A DNA stretch of 64,000 bases, from positions 1 through 64,000 of the forward strand of contig CAWEIU010000001.1 of the NCBI GenBank assembly GCA_963809245.1. Direction: 5' to 3'. The notes beneath the pieces are model-generated. The model made no database searches. It saw nothing but the letters and a program-made list of their open reading frames with translations, and was not told the origin of the DNA. Shown here piece by piece: positions 9,586-17,598 of this stretch. The position numbers and the translations under genes were made by a program. This DNA comes from Roseiarcus sp963809245. Its GTDB lineage: Bacteria > Pseudomonadota > Alphaproteobacteria > Rhizobiales > Beijerinckiaceae. The stretch's first letter is position 1. Each line of letters begins with the position of its first letter.

Positions 9586-9801
9586 TTGACCCACGCGCCC
9601 TTTGTCACCGATCCGCCTCCCTCGCATCGTCGCGCCGCGACGTCAAATCCGGGACGCCTTCGGTCCTGTCCGGCGCGCGCGGGCGGGTCGCCGACAACCT
9701 CGCCACCTCAGTGCCGTCCGAGGCGGCGCCCCGCTGCCGCATCCGACCGCGACATCGCCGGTCATGACTTGCCGCGAGACTTCAACTCCCGAAAATAGGG
9801 C

Positions 9802-9830
9802 TTGAAAAGGCAACCAAAAGGTTGCATATT
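9802..9830 (+). promoter_or_regulatory. Promoter with nested operator for the ArsR-type regulator
   Basis: TTGAAA (9802-9807) and CATATT (9825-9830) are 17 bases apart. Between them is the perfect inverted repeat GCAACCAAAAGGTTGC (9810-9825). An operator lying across the spacer is the normal arrangement for an autorepressing ArsR-family regulator. The site lies just upstream of the ATG at 9837. Confidence 0.65.
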
Positions 9831-9836
9831 GGGTCC

Positions 9837-10166
9837 ATGAGCATGGACGCCGTCTTCAAGGCGCTGGGCGATCCGGTCCGGCGCGCGTTGCTGGACAGTC
9901 TTCATGCGCGCAACGGGCAGACGCTCGGCGAACTTTGCGCGGGCCGTGAGATGACGCGACAGGCAGTGGCGAAGCATCTGGCGATCCTTGAAGGGGCGAA
10001 CCTCGTCGCTTCGCGCAAGCAGGGCCGCGAGAAGCTTCACTACCTGAACCCAGTCCCGATCCAGGAGATCGCCGATCGCTGGATCGGCAAGTACGAGCGG
10101 GCGCGCCTCGGCGCTCTCGCCGATCTGAAGCGCAGTCTCGAAGAGCAGGGGGACGCGGAGCCTTGA
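9837..10166 (+). CDS. ArsR-family (winged-helix) transcriptional regulator
   Basis: 109 residues. MSMDAVFKALGDPVRRALLD is the typical start of ArsR-like repressors paired with SRPBCC proteins. The helix-turn-helix is GREMTRQAVAKHLAILEGAN with the following wing ASRKQGREKLHYLNP. No Cys-based metal site (CxC) is visible, so metal sensing is unlikely. An ATG at 9843 is an alternative start. The SRPBCC gene follows by 31 bases, almost certainly in one operon. The regulator probably represses its own operon through the palindrome at 9810-9825. Confidence 0.88.
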   Translation: MSMDAVFKALGDPVRRALLDSLHARNGQTLGELCAGREMTRQAVAKHLAILEGANLVASRKQGREKLHYLNPVPIQEIADRWIGKYERARLGALADLKRSLEEQGDAEP

Positions 10167-10197
10167 GGCTCCGACGTCCCGGTTAAAGGAGGAATTT

Positions 10198-10647
10198 ATG
10201 CCAGACAACGCCTTCGTCTACGTCACCTATATCCGCACCACGCCCGAGCGCCTGTGGACCGCGCTCACGAGCCCGGAGTTCACGAAGCAATATTGGTTCG
10301 GGATGCATCAGGAGACGGAATGGAAGCCTGGCTCGTCGTGGCGGCTGGTGTTTCCCGATGGGCGGATCGCGGACGCGGGCGAAGTCGTCGAGGTCGATCC
10401 GCCCAAGCGCCTCGTGCTCAAATGGCGCAACGAGTTCAGGCCGGAACTCAAGGCGGAGGGCTATTCGCGCTGCACGATGGAGATCGAGCCGGTCGCCGAG
10501 GCCGTCAAGCTGATCATCACCCATGCGATCGAAGCGCCGGAGTCGAAGTTCGTCCAGGCCGTCTCGAACGGCTGGCCGCTTATCCTCTCCAACTTGAAGT
10601 CGCTGCTGGAGACAGGGGAACTCGCGCTGAAGGCGAAGCCTTCCTGA
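10198..10647 (+). CDS. SRPBCC / AHSA1-domain protein
   Basis: 149 residues with the START-like fold of the AHSA1 family: VYVTYIRTTPERLWTALTSP at the N-terminus, QYWFGMHQETEWKPGSSWRL, then GEVVEVDPPKRLVLKWRNEF. The ATG is preceded by AAGGAGG at ideal spacing, so strong translation is expected. These proteins bind small hydrophobic ligands in a deep pocket. The pairing with an ArsR-like repressor is very common in Rhizobiales and Actinobacteria, but the ligand is generally unknown. A degraded copy of the smr 3' end begins three bases after the stop. Confidence 0.87.
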   Translation: MPDNAFVYVTYIRTTPERLWTALTSPEFTKQYWFGMHQETEWKPGSSWRLVFPDGRIADAGEVVEVDPPKRLVLKWRNEFRPELKAEGYSRCTMEIEPVAEAVKLIITHAIEAPESKFVQAVSNGWPLILSNLKSLLETGELALKAKPS

Positions 10648-10650
10648 TCG

Positions 10651-10850
10651 CTACCGCCCGGCGTCCCTGCGCCGCAGTCTCACATAGAGCTGCTCGCCCC
10701 GCCGCGGGCGCGTCCGGCTTCCTCGAAGCCCAGCACAACGGCGTGCAGGCCCGGCTCGCTGAGCCAGCGCGACGAGACGGCGTAGCCCCCCGGCTCGTCG
10801 ACCCTGGAGAGGGCGGTCGCCCGCCCGCGCGCGAGATCGCGCTTGAGGCG
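10651..10850 (-). pseudogene. Degraded second copy of the smr 3' end
   Basis: This 200-bp stretch matches the end of the intact smr gene (12718 onward) from its TAG stop inward. Reconstructed coding runs as LKRDLARGRA, TALS.VDEPG, WLSEPGLHAVVLGFEEAGRA and YVRLRRRDAGR. A segment equal to 144 bp of the intact gene (about 12905-13048) is missing. The break lies at a repeated CGCCCGCGCGCG string present at both ends of that segment, which suggests slippage or recombination between short repeats. The loss removes the DLHG and GKG motifs of the Smr domain, and small indels break the frame elsewhere. It cannot be functional. Confidence 0.85.
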
Positions 10851-10968
10851 GCCCCGCCACGGCTCGCAATTGCCAGCTTTAACAGGATGTTAGTTAAGCG
10901 CCGGTATTTTGCCGCAGTAATATTTTATTCACCTTCTATTTCAGAATTGACATTTGGGTCGGGGGGCC

Positions 10969-12704
10969 ATGATCGATTTTCGAAGCCTGAAGGGCGGGCG
11001 CGACAAGCTGAAGCTGGCGGCGCTGCACAAATCATTCGCCATCATCGAGTTTGACACGCAGGGCGGCATCCTCGCCGCCAACAAGAACTTCTGCGCGTTG
11101 ATGGGGTACGACGAGAAGGAACTCGTCGGGAAGCATCACCGCATCTTCGTCGAGAAGGCATACGCAGACTCGGCCGAGTACCGCGACTTTTGGGTCCAGC
11201 TCGGCCGCGGCGTGTTCGAACTCGCGCGAGTACAAGCGCATCACCAAGAGCGGCGCCTACGTCTGGATTCGAGCGTCCTACAATCCGCTCCTCGACGCGA
11301 AAGGACGCTGCATCGGGGTGATGAAGGTCGCGACCGACGTCACTGCGGAAAAGCTGAAGGCGGCGGAGTTCGAGAACAAGATGGCCGCCCTCTCGCGGGT
11401 GCAGGCGGTCATCGAGTTCTCCCCGAACGGAGAGGTGCTTAGCGCCAACCAAAACTTCCTCGGGCTGATGGGATACACGCTCGAAGAGATACGCGGAAAG
11501 CATCACCGCATGTTCGTCGAGCCCGCTTTCGCCACCTCGACCGACTACGCCGAATTCTGGCGGCGGTTGAACGCAGGCGAGTTCGTCTCGAACTCGTTCA
11601 AGCGCATCGGCAAGGGCGGCAAGGAGGTCTGGATCCAGGCTTCCTACAACCCGATGTTCGACGCGAAGGGCGCAGTCTACAAAGTCGTCAAGTTCGCCAA
11701 CGACATCACGGATCTCACCCGCCTCGGGGCAGGTCTCGAGGCTCTCGCGGCGAACCATGTCGACAAGGAAATTCCGGTCGAGTTCTCGCCGACCTACGAT
11801 CGGTTGCGCAGGGACTTCAACTCGGCCGTGCGCGGGCTCGGCGACACCCTCGTGGAGGTGAAGTCCTGCGCGCAGCTCGTGTCGAACGGCGCTGACGAAA
11901 TCGCAGCCGCCTCGGACGAGCTCTCTCGCCGCACCGAGCAGCAGGCGGCCAACCTCGAGGAGACTGCGGCGGCCCTCGGGCAGGTCACAGAGACCGTCCG
12001 AAGAACGGCAGGCAACGCCGACGAGACGCACAAGGTCGTGGTGCAGGCGCGCCAGGACGCAGAGAATGGCGGCGTGGTTGTCCGCGAGGCGGTGGCCGCG
12101 ATGCAGCGGATCGAGAAGTCGTCGCAGGAGATCGAGCAGATCATCTCGGTCATCGACGAGATCGCCTTCCAGACGAACCTCCTTGCGCTCAACGCCGGCG
12201 TTGAAGCCGCGCGCGCCGGAGAAGCCGGCCGCGGCTTCGCCGTGGTGGCGTCTGAAGTCAGAGCGCTCGCGCTTCGCTCGGCGGAAGCCGCGAAGGCGAT
12301 CAAGTCGCTGATCGCTACGTCGAAGACCCAAGTCGGGAAGGGCGTCGACCTCGTGGGCGAGACCGGCAAGTCGCTCGGGTTTATCGTCGGGCGCGTTGCG
12401 GAGATCAGCGACCTCATCGCCGCAATGAACAGCGGGGCGCACGAGCAGTCCGAAATCGCTGGCCGAGGTGAACAAGGCGATCAGTCAGCTCGACGAAGCG
12501 ACCCAGCGCAACGCTGCGATGGCGCAAGAGGCGACGGCGGCGGCTCGGTCGATGCGGCAGGAGGCCGAGAAGTTGGCGGATGTCGTCGGGCGGTTCAACG
12601 TCCGCGAGACGGCCGGCGAGGATACGACACCTTATGCCGGACGTACGCTCCCCGCGTCGCAACGCGGCGGTCGCAACGGATCGACGGCGAGGGACGCGGC
12701 CTGA
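10969..12704 (+). CDS. Soluble methyl-accepting chemotaxis protein with two PAS domains, frameshifted
   Basis: There is no transmembrane segment or signal peptide. PAS1 (roughly residues 15-120) contains IIEFDTQGGILAANKNFCAL and GYDEKELVGKHHRIFVEKAY. PAS2 repeats the pattern with ILSANQ-like VLSANQNFLGLMGYTLEEIR and GKHHRMFVEPAF. The C-terminal signalling hairpin carries EIAFQTNLLALNAGVEAARA and GEAGRGFAVVASEVRALALR, the conserved tip that binds CheA/CheW. The PAS-PAS-MCP layout without membrane anchor resembles BdlA. Frameshifts near 11224 and 12465 split it; the last part (AISQLDEATQRNAAMAQEAT) restores a natural end. I chose the ATG at 10969 over an upstream TTG. No che genes are in the window. 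The gene is flanked by smr repeats. Confidence 0.87.
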
Positions 12705-12717
12705 GCAGGCGGCGCCT

Positions 12718-13308
12718 CTATCGCCCGGCCTCCCTGCGCCGCAGCCTCACATAGAGCGCGCCCGCCCCGCCGTGGGCGCGCCCGGCTTCCTCGAAGCCCA
12801 GTACGACGGCGCGCAGGTCCGGCTCGCGCAGCCAGTGGGGGACGAGACGGCGTAGCACCCCCGGCTCGTCGACCCACGAGAGGGCGGTCGCACGCCCGCG
12901 CGCGTTGCCCTTGCCGGTGACAACCACCACGAGCCGGTCGCCCTGAGCCTGCGCGCGAACGAGAAAGCCGCGCAGCGCCTGGTGGGCCTGCGCCTGCGTC
13001 ATGCCGTGCAGGTCGAGCGCGCTGTCGACGCCGGCGCGCCCGCGCGCGAGATCGCGTTTGAGACGGCGCTCGAGCGGCGCGAGCGGCGGCGGGGCCGCCG
13101 GGCGCGGCTTCGCCTGCGGCGATACGGCGGCTGACGAGGGAGCAGGGACAGGGTTCGGCTCCGGCGCAGGGCGCGGCTGCGAGAGGGACGGCAGCGTCGC
13201 GCCGCGCCGCTTGGCGACGCTTTTCGCGACCTCGACCCAGAGGGCGATTTCGTCGTCGGTGAGACGCCGCAGCCGCGCGGGGCGGCGCTTTTCCGTCGTC
13301 TCCTTCAC
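12718..13308 (-). CDS. Smr-domain protein (MutS2-C-terminal-like nuclease domain)
   Basis: 196 residues. A basic N-terminus (ETTEKRRPARLRRLTDDEIA) and a Pro/Ala-rich linker precede an Smr domain. Its motifs are LDLHGMTQAQAHQALRGFL and VVVVTGKGNARG, followed by WVDEPGVLRRLVPHWL and AVVLGFEEAGRAHGGAGALY. DLHG and GKG are the conserved nuclease/nicking motifs of stand-alone Smr proteins. The GTG start at 13308 overlaps the mltA stop (GTGA), so the two are translationally coupled. The cellular role of small Smr proteins is not settled; RNA or DNA cleavage is proposed. A decayed copy of its 3' end lies 1.9 kb away at 10651-10850. Confidence 0.87.
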   Translation of the reverse strand: MKETTEKRRPARLRRLTDDEIALWVEVAKSVAKRRGATLPSLSQPRPAPEPNPVPAPSSAAVSPQAKPRPAAPPPLAPLERRLKRDLARGRAGVDSALDLHGMTQAQAHQALRGFLVRAQAQGDRLVVVVTGKGNARGRATALSWVDEPGVLRRLVPHWLREPDLRAVVLGFEEAGRAHGGAGALYVRLRRREAGR

Positions 13309-14399
13309 CGCTCGTCTCCGCGCGGCAGCAGGATCGTGAAATATCCGGCATGGCGGATCGCGCCGGCGCGCCCGCCCGCCGCGTCGCCGCCGCCGAAGAA
13401 GATGTCCGCGCGCGCCGCGCCAAGGATCGCCGAGCCGGTGTCCTGGGCGATCATCAGGCGGCGGAAGGGCGTCACGGGCTCGCCTCGCCACGGCAGCTCG
13501 GCGTCGATGAAGAACGGCGTCCCATAGGCCCAGAACGACCGGTCGACCGCGATCGAGCGCAGCGGCGTCAAGGGTACGCCGGCGCCTCCGGTCGGCCCCA
13601 AAGCAGGATCGAACGCCTCTTCGAGCTTGAAGAAGACGTAGGAGCGATTGCGCTGCATCAGCGCGCGGCCCCTCTCGCCGGCTTTGACCCCGTTGTCGCG
13701 CAGCCAGCGCTTGAGGCACGCGAGCGACATCTCGGGTTCGGGAATTTCGCCCGCTTCGATCAGCAGGCGGCCGATCGACGTATAGGGCTGCCCGTTGCGC
13801 CCGTCATAGGCGAGGCGGACCTGCCGTCCGTCAGGCAGTTCGACGCGCGCCGAGCCTTGCACCTGGGCGAGAAAGACTTCGACCTCGTCTTCGAGCCAGA
13901 CGATGGCCTCGCCGGCCGCCGCCTCGATCGCGGCGCGGTCGGGATAGGCGCGCAAGGCGCCGTCGGGCAGACGCTGCGCGCCCGTCAAGGCGGAATCGAG
14001 GCCCGCCGGCGCGGCGCCGAGCGCGAAGGAGACGAGATCGGCGGGCCGGGCGAGGATCGGCGCCGAAAAATCCGCCGTCGGGTGAAGCGAGCCTTTGACC
14101 AGCGGTTCGTAATAGCCGGTGAGGAGGCCGGCGCCGTCCCCGTCCGAGCGCACGCGGAAGGGCTGAAAGCGTTCGACGAAGAAGCGCCGGGCCGCCGCGT
14201 CGCCGGCCCCTTGCGCGGCGAGCGCCTCGCGGGCGACGGCGAGGAGGCGCGGCGAAGCCTCACGGGCCGCCCGCGTCGGCCGAACGCCCTCGCAGAGCGC
14301 CCGCGCCGAGACGAGAAAGGCGGCGAAAGCGTCGCTCGCGTCGTCGCGCTCGAAACCGGCGAGGTCTTGGAAGCCGACCGGCTCCAGGCGCGGCGTCAT
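13305..14399 (-). CDS. mltA: Membrane-bound lytic murein transglycosylase A
   Basis: 364 residues. MltA cleaves the MurNAc-GlcNAc bond of peptidoglycan with formation of 1,6-anhydro ends. The MltA domain shows GLLTGYYEPLVKGS, IVWLEDEVEVFLAQVQGSAR and VRLAYDGRNGQPYTSIGRLL. The C-terminal 3D domain follows with LMIAQDTGSAILGAARADIF and GGGDAAGGRAGAIRHAGYF, containing the conserved aspartates. No lipobox or clear signal peptide is visible at the chosen ATG, so export is unclear; alphaproteobacterial relatives often look the same. The gene lies between timA (24 bp upstream) and smr (4-bp overlap), a conserved alphaproteobacterial order. Confidence 0.92.
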   Translation of the reverse strand: MTPRLEPVGFQDLAGFERDDASDAFAAFLVSARALCEGVRPTRAAREASPRLLAVAREALAAQGAGDAAARRFFVERFQPFRVRSDGDGAGLLTGYYEPLVKGSLHPTADFSAPILARPADLVSFALGAAPAGLDSALTGAQRLPDGALRAYPDRAAIEAAAGEAIVWLEDEVEVFLAQVQGSARVELPDGRQVRLAYDGRNGQPYTSIGRLLIEAGEIPEPEMSLACLKRWLRDNGVKAGERGRALMQRNRSYVFFKLEEAFDPALGPTGGAGVPLTPLRSIAVDRSFWAYGTPFFIDAELPWRGEPVTPFRRLMIAQDTGSAILGAARADIFFGGGDAAGGRAGAIRHAGYFTILLPRGDER

Positions 14400-14423
14400 T
14401 GGCGGTCCCCTGGACGGTCCGGT

Positions 14424-15143
14424 TCAGTGAACCGTCTGCGTCGCCGTGAGGAGCCAGTTGGGATCTCGCGAAACGCTGTCGCGGGCAAAAGTCCAGATGT
14501 CGAGATGATCGGCGACCTCGTCGGCCGCGCCGTCGACGACGGTCCCTGAAGCGTCGCGCGTCACGGAGGCGAGCTTGGCGGCGAAACGCACCGAGACCGA
14601 GGCGAGCGAACCTATTAGCCGCGCCTCGACAATGTCCGCCGCGTCGAGCGAGACGAGCGTCGTCGTCAGCGTCTGGCCGGCCGCGAGCCGGCTGCGAATG
14701 GCCTTGTCGAAATTGGCGAGCACTTCCGGCGCCAGCAGGCGACGCAGCGTCGACATGTCGGCGGCGGCGAAAGCCGAGACGATCATGTCATACGCGGCTC
14801 GCGCGCCGGCGAGGAAACGATCGGGCGCAAAATCGGGATCGACGGCGGCGATCCCGTCGAGCCCGGCCTCCAGGGGCGAACCCGCCTGCGCAAAGCCTTT
14901 CCAGCGGTCGGGGGAGGGCGCGGCCTCTTCGACCCGCGAGGCCCCGCGCGCGGCGGCGCCGAGCGGGATCACGTTGCCACCAGCCGGGGGCGGCTGGAAA
15001 TCGCCGGGGACCCGCGAAGTCGGGGCGCGGTTCTGCGGCGGCCGCTCGGCGCCGTTGCGCGTTCCGAGCACCGAGCGGAGCTTGACGACCACGAAGATCG
15101 CGACGATGGCGAAGATGATCGTCGAAAGGTCGAGATTCTGCAT
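14424..15143 (-). CDS. Tim44-domain protein (TimA-like)
   Basis: 239 residues. One N-terminal transmembrane segment (LSTIIFAIVAIFVVVKLRSV) is followed by a Pro/Ala-rich linker and a Tim44-like domain. This begins near DPDFAPDRFLAGARAAYDMI and runs through LRRLLAPEVLANFDKAIRSR to HLDIWTFARDSVSRDPNWLL. Bacterial Tim44-like proteins share the fold of the mitochondrial import motor subunit; their role is membrane-associated and poorly known. The order timA-mltA-smr is typical of alphaproteobacteria. The upstream region towards gpsA is divergent and contains a repeat. Confidence 0.88.
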   Translation of the reverse strand: MQNLDLSTIIFAIVAIFVVVKLRSVLGTRNGAERPPQNRAPTSRVPGDFQPPPAGGNVIPLGAAARGASRVEEAAPSPDRWKGFAQAGSPLEAGLDGIAAVDPDFAPDRFLAGARAAYDMIVSAFAAADMSTLRRLLAPEVLANFDKAIRSRLAAGQTLTTTLVSLDAADIVEARLIGSLASVSVRFAAKLASVTRDASGTVVDGAADEVADHLDIWTFARDSVSRDPNWLLTATQTVH

Positions 15144-15298
15144 AACCGGTCCCCGATTCGGGCGCCGGCCCGGGGCTTGGTGGCGGACCGGCGCGGCTCC
15201 TAGTTAGGCCCCCTCAGCCGTTTTGGCTAGAACCCTCACGAGAGGTTGGCCGTTGCGCGGGGCGGCGAACGATGGTTTCAACTCCCCAAGTGTGCGTT

Positions 15299-15383
15299 CG
15301 TCATTGCGAGGAGCGTAGTGACGAAGCGATCCACGCTTGGGCCCACAGGGTCGCTGGATTGCTTCGCTTCGCTCGCAATGACG
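15299..15383 (+). repeat. Interspersed palindromic repeat, family B, copy 1
   Basis: An 85-bp element with inverted ends (CGTCATTGCGAG at the left, CTCGCAATGACG at the right). Internal GAAGCGATCC and GGATTGCTTCGCTTCG pair with each other. It lies between the divergent timA and gpsA genes. A second copy is at 58730-58811 and a degraded one near 23405-23470. Similar TCATTGCGAG elements are widespread between genes of alphaproteobacteria. Confidence 0.85.
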
Positions 15384-15414
15384 GCGTCGGTTTGGACTAT
15401 CGCAAGGCGCTCCA

Positions 15415-16431
15415 ATGGGGGCGGGCAGGAAGGATGGAGCTTTGAGCGCGTTTGGCAAGATCGGCGTCGCGGGAGCGGGCGCGTGGGGACTTGCGCTCGC
15501 CAATGCGGCCACGGCCGCCGGCCGCAGCGTGACGATCTGGGGCCGCGGCGCCGCCGAGATGCGCTCGCTCCAGGAGACGCGGCGGGACGCGCGTCTGCCC
15601 GGCGTCGCGCTAGCGGGCTCGATCGCCGCGACCGCCGACATCTGCGCACTCGAGGATTGCGACGCCGTGCTCGTCGCCTCGCCCGCCCAGGCGACGCGCG
15701 AGGTTGCGCGGCTTCTCGCCGCAAATCTCGTCCGCTCCCGGCCGCTGGTCGCCTGCGCCAAGGGCATCGAGCGCCACACCGACCGTTTCATGACCGAGGT
15801 GCTCGCCGACGCCGCTCTGGCATGGCCGACCGCGATCCTGTCGGGGCCGAGCTTTGCGATCGACGTCGCCGCCGGCCTGCCGACCGCGGTGACGCTGGCG
15901 AGCGCCGACGAAGCGCTCGCCCGCGCGCTCTGCGCTGCGCTCGGCGGACCGAGCCTCAGGCTTTATCACGCGACCGACGTGCGCGGCGTTGAGATTGGCG
16001 GCGCGGCGAAGAATGTGCTCGGCATCGCCTGCGGCGTCGCCGCTGGCCTCGAGCTCGGCGCCAGCGCTTCCGCGGCCCTGATCGCGCGCGGCTTCGCAGA
16101 ATTGCGCCGTTTCGGCGAGGCCTTCGGCGCCAAGCCCAATACGCTGATGGGCCTCTCGGGCCTCGGCGATCTCGTGCTCACCTGCTCGTCCGCGCAGTCG
16201 CGCAACTTCGCTTTCGGCGTTGCGCTCGGGCGGGGCGATTCGCTCGCAGAGGCGGCCGGCGGCAAGCTGGTCGAAGGCGCCTTCACGGCCTCTGCGTTGA
16301 TGCAGATGGCGCGTGCCCGCAACGTGGACATGCCGATTTGCGCCGCGGTCGAAGCGCTGCTCGGCGGCGCTCTCGACGCGCGCGCAGCGGTCGGCGCGTT
16401 GCTTGCACGCCCGCAGAGGGGCGAGGAATAG
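15415..16431 (+). CDS. gpsA: NAD(P)+-dependent glycerol-3-phosphate dehydrogenase
   Basis: About 330 residues. GpsA reduces dihydroxyacetone phosphate to sn-glycerol-3-phosphate for phospholipid synthesis. The Rossmann motif is KIGVAGAGAWGLALA. The signature PTAILSGPSFAIDVAAGLPT and the catalytic-lysine region VEIGGAAKNVLGIACGVAAG follow, then PNTLMGLSGLGDLVLTCSS with the substrate-binding SRNFAFGVALG. A TTG at 15442 preceded by GGAAGG is an alternative start, giving MSAFGKIGVAGAG, which fits the family better than the longer form. The gene is followed by YciI and EVE-domain genes as in many Rhizobiales. Confidence 0.93.
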   Translation: MGAGRKDGALSAFGKIGVAGAGAWGLALANAATAAGRSVTIWGRGAAEMRSLQETRRDARLPGVALAGSIAATADICALEDCDAVLVASPAQATREVARLLAANLVRSRPLVACAKGIERHTDRFMTEVLADAALAWPTAILSGPSFAIDVAAGLPTAVTLASADEALARALCAALGGPSLRLYHATDVRGVEIGGAAKNVLGIACGVAAGLELGASASAALIARGFAELRRFGEAFGAKPNTLMGLSGLGDLVLTCSSAQSRNFAFGVALGRGDSLAEAAGGKLVEGAFTASALMQMARARNVDMPICAAVEALLGGALDARAAVGALLARPQRGEE

Positions 16432-16559
16432 ACCGGCGCCGCTCCGCTTTACGATGCGGCCGCGATCGCCTAGAGCTTTCGGTTGTTACGTGTGATCGGC
16501 GCTTCTCCCCACGCGCGGGAAGAAGGGACACAGCTTCGCGCGCCGGACCAGGGGGACAC

Positions 16560-16850
16560 ATGCTTTTCGTCGCGACTTGCACGGATAAACCGGACAGCAT
16601 GGCTTTGCGCATGGAGACGCGCGCGGCGCATCTCGCCTATCTCGCTTCGCTCGGCGCTCGCGTGAAGGTCGGCGGCGCGCTGCTGACGCCGGATCAAAAA
16701 AGCGTAGTCGGCTCGCTGCTGATCTTCGAAGCCGCAGACGAGGCGGAAGTCGCGGCGCTGCTGGCGCAAGACCCCTACGCCAAGGCGCAACTCTTTGCGA
16801 GCCTGGACATCAAACCCTGGCGTCAGGCGGTCGGCCTGCCGCTCGCGTGA
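16560..16850 (+). CDS. YciI family protein
   Basis: 96 residues, a ferredoxin-like alpha-beta barrel fold. The sequence MLFVATCTDKPDSMALRMET and RAAHLAYLASLGARVKVGGA includes the conserved H (RAAHLAYL) of the YciI putative active site. LLTPDQKSVVGSLLIFEAAD and AQDPYAKAQLFASLDIKPW complete the domain. The ATG follows GGGGGA at good spacing. The function of stand-alone YciI proteins is not established. It overlaps the GTG of the next gene, so it is probably co-transcribed with the EVE-domain gene. Confidence 0.87.
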   Translation: MLFVATCTDKPDSMALRMETRAAHLAYLASLGARVKVGGALLTPDQKSVVGSLLIFEAADEAEVAALLAQDPYAKAQLFASLDIKPWRQAVGLPLA

Positions 16851-16858
16851 GGATCGAC

Positions 16859-17272
16859 ATGGCCCATTGGCTTTTCAAGAGCGAGCCGTCCGTCTGGTCC
16901 TTCGACGCCCAGGTCGCCGAGGGCGAGAAGGGCACGAACTGGAACGGCGTGCGCAATCATTCCGCCAAGCTCAACATGATGGCGATGAAGGTCGGCGAGC
17001 ACGCGTTCTTTTACCATTCGAACGAGGGCAAGGCGATCGTCGGCATCGTCGAGGTGATCAAGCCCTATTACCCCGATCCCACCGACGCGAGCGGCAAATT
17101 CGGCATGGTCGACATCAAGGCCGTGCGCGCGATCCCGCGGCCGGTGACGCTCGAAGCGGCGAAGGCTGAGAAGCGCCTCGCCAAAATGGCGCTGGTCGCC
17201 AATTCGCGCCTTTCCGTGCAGCCGGTGACGGACGAGGAATGGGGCATCGTCTGCGAAATGGGCGGACTTTGA
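16859..17272 (+). CDS. EVE-domain protein
   Basis: 137 residues. MAHWLFKSEPSVWSFDAQVA, NWNGVRNHSAKLNMMAMKVG, then AFFYHSNEGKAIVGIVEVIK form the PUA-like EVE fold. It has an aromatic cage thought to bind modified cytosines or RNA bases. EVE domains occur in modified-base-dependent restriction factors, but this short stand-alone form next to gpsA and YciI is a conserved housekeeping-like gene in alphaproteobacteria (thymocyte nuclear protein 1-like). I prefer the ATG at 16859, with GAGGA upstream, over the GTG at 16847 that overlaps the yciI stop. Confidence 0.9.
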   Translation: MAHWLFKSEPSVWSFDAQVAEGEKGTNWNGVRNHSAKLNMMAMKVGEHAFFYHSNEGKAIVGIVEVIKPYYPDPTDASGKFGMVDIKAVRAIPRPVTLEAAKAEKRLAKMALVANSRLSVQPVTDEEWGIVCEMGGL

Positions 17273-17376
17273 CAACGCTCTCTTAAGCCAAGCGGGGAGA
17301 CCGCGCCGATCGTCACCCTTTCTTAAGCGGATCGGCCCCAGGCTCGCCGAGTTTTCGAGCCTTGGGTTTCTCAGAT

Positions 17377-17598
17377 ATGTCCGTTTCCGCAATCTCTGCA
17401 CTCGGGGCGCAAATCGTCGCGCCATATTCGGCGGTGGCTCCTGTCTCGAAAGCTGCTGCGGTGCGCCGCTCCGCAAAGGGCGAGACGCGAAAATCGTCCT
17501 CCAAGGGTCCGGCGATGGCTCCTTCGCGGTCTGCGGAGGCCACCAGTTCGAGCGCCGTCTTGACGGCGCTCGGCCGATTGCAGACCGGCGGCTACTAA
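17377..17598 (+). CDS. Small Ser/Ala-rich protein of unknown function
   Basis: 73 residues from the ATG at 17377 (MSVSAISALGAQIVAPYSAV). It is rich in Ser, Ala and Lys, with no transmembrane or signal segment. It ends in SSSAVLTALGRLQTGGY, a C-terminal pattern (AVL.AL..L..GG) that I have seen in short uncharacterised Rhizobiales proteins. There is no obvious Shine-Dalgarno sequence. It is the only plausible gene in the 576-base gap between the EVE gene and acs. The rest of that gap shows nothing else I can support. Confidence 0.45.
   Translation: MSVSAISALGAQIVAPYSAVAPVSKAAAVRRSAKGETRKSSSKGPAMAPSRSAEATSSSAVLTALGRLQTGGY

Noticed and set aside
1..9600. A degraded, pseudogene-rich island
   Set aside because: The broken genes are core and essential, each restored by single-base changes with otherwise normal conservation, so sequence error fits better than decay.
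16847..17272. EVE-domain protein as part of an antiphage defence island
   Set aside because: It sits with gpsA and YciI in a conserved housekeeping context, with no restriction or defence genes near it.
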